Part shown: in pieces, positions 61,715 through 64,000 of the stretch
Position numbering within the stretch: position 1 is the first letter of the stretch
Layout of the letters: every line of letters starts with the position of its first letter
Assembly (NCBI RefSeq): GCF_014297275.1
Contig: NZ_JACOQK010000001.1
Coordinates: 124,001 to 188,000 of the forward strand
Direction: 5' to 3'
DNA length: 64,000 nt
Source of the DNA: Clostridium facile
Lineage (GTDB): Bacteria; Bacillota; Clostridia; Oscillospirales; Ruminococcaceae
The notes under the pieces: model-generated
The model's database searches: none
What the model was told of the DNA's origin: nothing
The model's input: only the letters and a program-made list of their open reading frames with translations
Translations under genes and position numbers: made by a program

Positions 61715-62002
61715 ATGAATTTTAGCATGGAATCCAACCGCATTTATAAATTGGATGAGTCAGGCAGGCTGATTGCGGAGGTAACATTTCCTAGTGTTTC
61801 TACCAAAGTAGTGAATATTAACCACACTTTTGTGGATGAAAGCCTAAAAGGGCAAGGAATAGCGGATAAGTTAATGAAAGCCGTTGTATATGAACTGAGG
61901 GAAACTGGAAAGAAAGCCCGTACCACTTGCCCTTATGCAACCAAATGGTTTGAACGCCATCCAGAAGCTCAGGATGTTTACACAACCAGTTTTTTAGAAT
62001 AA
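61715..62002 (+). CDS. GNAT-family acetyltransferase, small YjdJ type
   Basis: 95 residues. It is a single truncated-looking but family-complete GNAT domain: FVDESLKGQGIADKLMKAVV (about 39-58, acetyl-CoA motif with GQGIA) and YATKWFERHPEAQDVY near the C-terminus, as in the YjdJ/GCN5-like short group. The substrate is unknown. GAGGAAG-type site 16-20 bases upstream and GAGGG about 8 bases before the ATG. Ends at a terminator. Confidence 0.87.
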   Translation: MNFSMESNRIYKLDESGRLIAEVTFPSVSTKVVNINHTFVDESLKGQGIADKLMKAVVYELRETGKKARTTCPYATKWFERHPEAQDVYTTSFLE

Positions 62003-62007
62003 TCTAG

Positions 62008-62036
62008 AATCCCCTGGAAAAACCAGGGGATTTTTT
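62008..62036 (+). terminator. Terminator of the small acetyltransferase gene
   Basis: AATCCCCTGG / CCAGGGGATT stem, AAAAA loop, T6. Confidence 0.9.
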
Positions 62037-62307
62037 GTAGTTAAATGCCTTTATTATTTAAGTAAATCTATCAATTTACAACAGTTATGGGGAGGATGCT
62101 ATAATAAAAATACTTTAATACTTTGTCATATGATTAAAATTAAGGTTTGATTTACAAGTTTATTTTGAAAGTTTGGAACAGCTATGGTTTCACAAATAGA
62201 TAATCCCAATACTTATATTCTGTTCACTGGTAGTGTTATGATGAAATTAAAAATTAGTAATCTGCTTGTTTGATATAAAAAATAATTTTAATTGTAAAGA
62301 AAAACTC
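62037..62307. other. AT-rich gap before ylxM
   Basis: No ORF. It holds an unassigned promoter-like pair, TTTACA (62075-62080) and TATAAT (62100-62105), 19 bp apart. Confidence 0.4.
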
Positions 62308-62336
62308 TTGACATTTTGTTGGAAATCAGGTACAAT
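62308..62336 (+). promoter_or_regulatory. Sigma-A promoter of ylxM-ffh
   Basis: TTGACA (62308-62313), 17-bp spacer, TACAAT (62331-62336). Confidence 0.85.
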
Positions 62337-62340
62337 ATCG

Positions 62341-62365
62341 TTTGTAAAGTTTTGAGCTTTACAAA
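62341..62365 (+). promoter_or_regulatory. 5'-terminal hairpin of the ylxM-ffh transcript
   Basis: TTTGTAAAG (62341-62349) and CTTTACAAA (62357-62365) pair perfectly around 7 bases, 5-7 bases past the -10, so the mRNA would begin with or within the stem. Confidence 0.5.
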
Positions 62366-62393
62366 TCTGGTCAGAAACCCAGGAGGCGAGCCC

Positions 62394-62765
62394 ATGAGCA
62401 AAAATTTGCATGTATCCGTATTGTTGGATTATTATGGGAACTTGTTAACCGAAAAACAGCGGGATCTGGCAGAACTTTACTATAATGATGATTTATCGTT
62501 AGGCGAAATTGCCGAGATTACGAATATAACCCGTCAAGGGGTACATGACAGTATCAAACGAACCGAAGCTGTGCTGTTAGAATATGAAGAAAAAATAGGG
62601 TTACAGCAAAAAACGGATGATATAATTGGTTTATTGGAAAAGGTAAACAAACGCATCCAGCGGTTACAGGATACTTGCCAAAAAACAAATGGTTCCAGTT
62701 TGATCATGGATGAGTTGGTAAAATTAGAAAAACTAGTAACCAACTGCTTAAAAGACTACGAATAA
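62394..62765 (+). CDS. ylxM: YlxM/p13-like DNA-binding protein
   Basis: 123 residues. Sigma-70 region-4-like helix-turn-helix: LLDYYGNLLTEKQRDLAELYY (split, about 10-30), SLGEIAEITNITRQGVHDSI (about 36-55). It then has a coiled coil (55-110). YlxM genes precede ffh in most Firmicutes and help the signal recognition particle work. ATG at 62394 with AGGAGG 7 bases upstream; the longer frame begins between the promoter elements. It is 15 bases before ffh. Confidence 0.94.
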   Translation: MSKNLHVSVLLDYYGNLLTEKQRDLAELYYNDDLSLGEIAEITNITRQGVHDSIKRTEAVLLEYEEKIGLQQKTDDIIGLLEKVNKRIQRLQDTCQKTNGSSLIMDELVKLEKLVTNCLKDYE

Positions 62766-62780
62766 GGAGGATGAGCACCA

Positions 62781-64000
62781 ATGGCTTTTGAAGGCTTGAC
62801 AGATAAACTATCCGCGGCGTTTAAAAAGCTTCGGTCTAAAGGAAAATTGACTGAGAGCGATGTCAAAACAGCAATGCGGGAAGTAAAGCTGGCTTTGTTG
62901 GAAGCGGATGTAAATTACAAAGTAGTAAAAGATTTTGTTGCCAAAATCAGCGAACGTTGTGTTGGTTCCGATGTGCTCACCAGTTTAACTCCTGCCCAGC
63001 AGGTAATTAAAATTGTAAATGAAGAACTTTGTGCTTTAATGGGGAATACAGGTGTTTCGATTAAATTTCCTTCAAAGCCGCCTTGTGTTGTGATGATGTG
63101 TGGCTTACAAGGAAGTGGTAAAACAACCCATTCCGCTAAACTGGCAAAATACTACCGTTCCAAAGGGCACCGTCCTTTGTTGGTTGCTTGTGACGTATAC
63201 CGCCCGGCGGCGATCCAACAGTTGAAGGTAGTAGGGGAACAAGCTGGGGTTCCGGTATTTGAAATGGGTCAGGACGATCCCGTTAAAATCTCAAAACAGG
63301 CAATCCGTCATGCGAAAGATCACGGCAATGATTTGGTTATTTTGGATACCGCCGGCCGTCTGCATATTGATGAAGCATTGATGGATGAATTGAAAAATAT
63401 TAAATCTGCAGTAGAACCTAATGAAATTTTGTTGGTTGTAGATGCCATGACAGGTCAGGACGCTGTTAATGTAGCAAAATCATTTAATGAATTGTTGGAT
63501 GTAAGCGGCGTTATTTTGACCAAATTGGATGGTGATACCCGTGGTGGTGCTGCGCTCTCTGTGCTGGCTGTTACTGGAAAACCAATCAAATTTAATGGGA
63601 TTGGCGAAAAATTAGATGATTTGGAAGAATTCCATCCAGAGCGTATGGCTTCCCGAATCCTTGGTATGGGCGATGTTTTAACCTTGATTGAGAAAGCAGA
63701 GTCCAGCATGGATTTAAAAGAATCCGAAAAGATGGCCCGCAAATTAAAAGAGAATTCTTTTGATTTAAATGATTTGTTATCCCAAATGCAACAGATGAAA
63801 AAAATGGGTAGTATCCAACAGATTATTTCCATGATTCCAGGTTTGGGTAACAAAGTAAAAGAAGAAGACCTGGATGCAGGCGATAAGAAAATGAAGGTTA
63901 CAGAAGCTATTATTTATTCTATGACCCCAGAAGAACGTAAGAAACCGTCTATCATCAGTCCCTCCCGAAAACGCCGTATTGCAGCAGGAAGTGGGACTCA
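62781..64000 (+). CDS. ffh: Signal recognition particle protein Ffh, 3' end missing
   Basis: First 406 residues of about 450; the frame is open at the window end. N domain (about 1-95, TDKLSAAFKKLRSKG), G domain P-loop GLQGSGKTT (about 109-117), DTAGRLHID (about 190-198), TKLDGDTRGGAAL (about 246-258), and the start of the methionine-rich M domain (about 320-406, LLSQMQQMKKMGSIQQ, IPGLGNK, SRKRRIAAGSGT). It binds SRP RNA and signal peptides of nascent membrane proteins. AAGGAGG is 10-16 bases before the ATG. Confidence 0.97.
   Translation, partial: MAFEGLTDKLSAAFKKLRSKGKLTESDVKTAMREVKLALLEADVNYKVVKDFVAKISERCVGSDVLTSLTPAQQVIKIVNEELCALMGNTGVSIKFPSKPPCVVMMCGLQGSGKTTHSAKLAKYYRSKGHRPLLVACDVYRPAAIQQLKVVGEQAGVPVFEMGQDDPVKISKQAIRHAKDHGNDLVILDTAGRLHIDEALMDELKNIKSAVEPNEILLVVDAMTGQDAVNVAKSFNELLDVSGVILTKLDGDTRGGAALSVLAVTGKPIKFNGIGEKLDDLEEFHPERMASRILGMGDVLTLIEKAESSMDLKESEKMARKLKENSFDLNDLLSQMQQMKKMGSIQQIISMIPGLGNKVKEEDLDAGDKKMKVTEAIIYSMTPEERKKPSIISPSRKRRIAAGSGT

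Overview
The window reads as a chromosomal segment of an AT-rich, endospore-forming anaerobic Firmicute of class Clostridia. A gut member of the Oscillospirales/Ruminococcaceae type is my best guess, not proven. Evidence: Gram-positive Shine-Dalgarno sites on nearly every gene; sporulation genes spmA/spmB, spoIIGA-sigE, spoIVA and a SPOCS/LysM protein resembling SipL of Clostridioides difficile; a tyrosine T-box; type III glutamine synthetase; and a surface alpha-L-rhamnosidase with L-rhamnose isomerase, fitting a plant- or mucin-glycan user. There is no rRNA, CRISPR array, insertion sequence or prophage. Both ends are cut: the rhamnosidase lacks its N-terminus and ffh lacks its C-terminus.

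Layout. 0-5.3 kb: giant membrane-anchored GH78 rhamnosidase. 5.9-8.9 kb: OmpR-type two-component system. 9-16.4 kb: MerR regulator, LUD protein, spmAB, AbrB-like regulator, ArsB/NhaD-type permease, AIM24 protein, sirtuin, ArsC/Spx-like protein, nucleotidyltransferase. 16.6-20.8 kb (minus): operon of LRR protein, VWA/metallopeptidase-like protein, MoxR ATPase and a small membrane protein. 21-24.2 kb: tyrS with T-box, divergent from spoIIGA-sigE. 24.3-24.9 kb: five tRNAs (Val, Asp, Phe, Gly, Gly). 25-29.4 kb: GIY-YIG protein, then asnA-glnN (ammonia assimilation). 29.8-37.2 kb: DUF3089 lipoprotein, murD, two M42 peptidases, acetyltransferase, PLP enzyme, rplS. 37.5-40.5 kb: thioesterase, AraC regulator, rhaA. 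41-46 kb: ABC-F protein, DUF6506, an isolated eutS-eutP pair with a membrane-anchored partner, sfsA, hydrolase. 46.3-48.2 kb: two MerR regulators. 48.3-51.3 kb: sipL-like gene and spoIVA (spore coat basement). 51.5-56.5 kb: ClC channel, glpK, small proteins, hemolysin III, ridA, DUF3006. 56.6-61 kb: ABC exporter, asnB. 61-64 kb: MnmM-like methyltransferase, acetyltransferase, ylxM-ffh.

How the genes connect. Rhamnose released outside by the rhamnosidase would be isomerised by RhaA, probably under the adjacent AraC regulator. SpoIIGA activates sigma-E, which in known spore formers drives spoIVA and probably its neighbour here. AsnA and GlnN assimilate ammonia while AsnB uses glutamine. Many intergenic gaps carry recognisable sigma-A promoters and rho-independent terminators. 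I found no clear new defence or biosynthetic system. The least-explained groups are the LRR/VWA/MoxR operon, the isolated eutSP operon, and several regulatory sites whose cognate regulator or target is not in the window.
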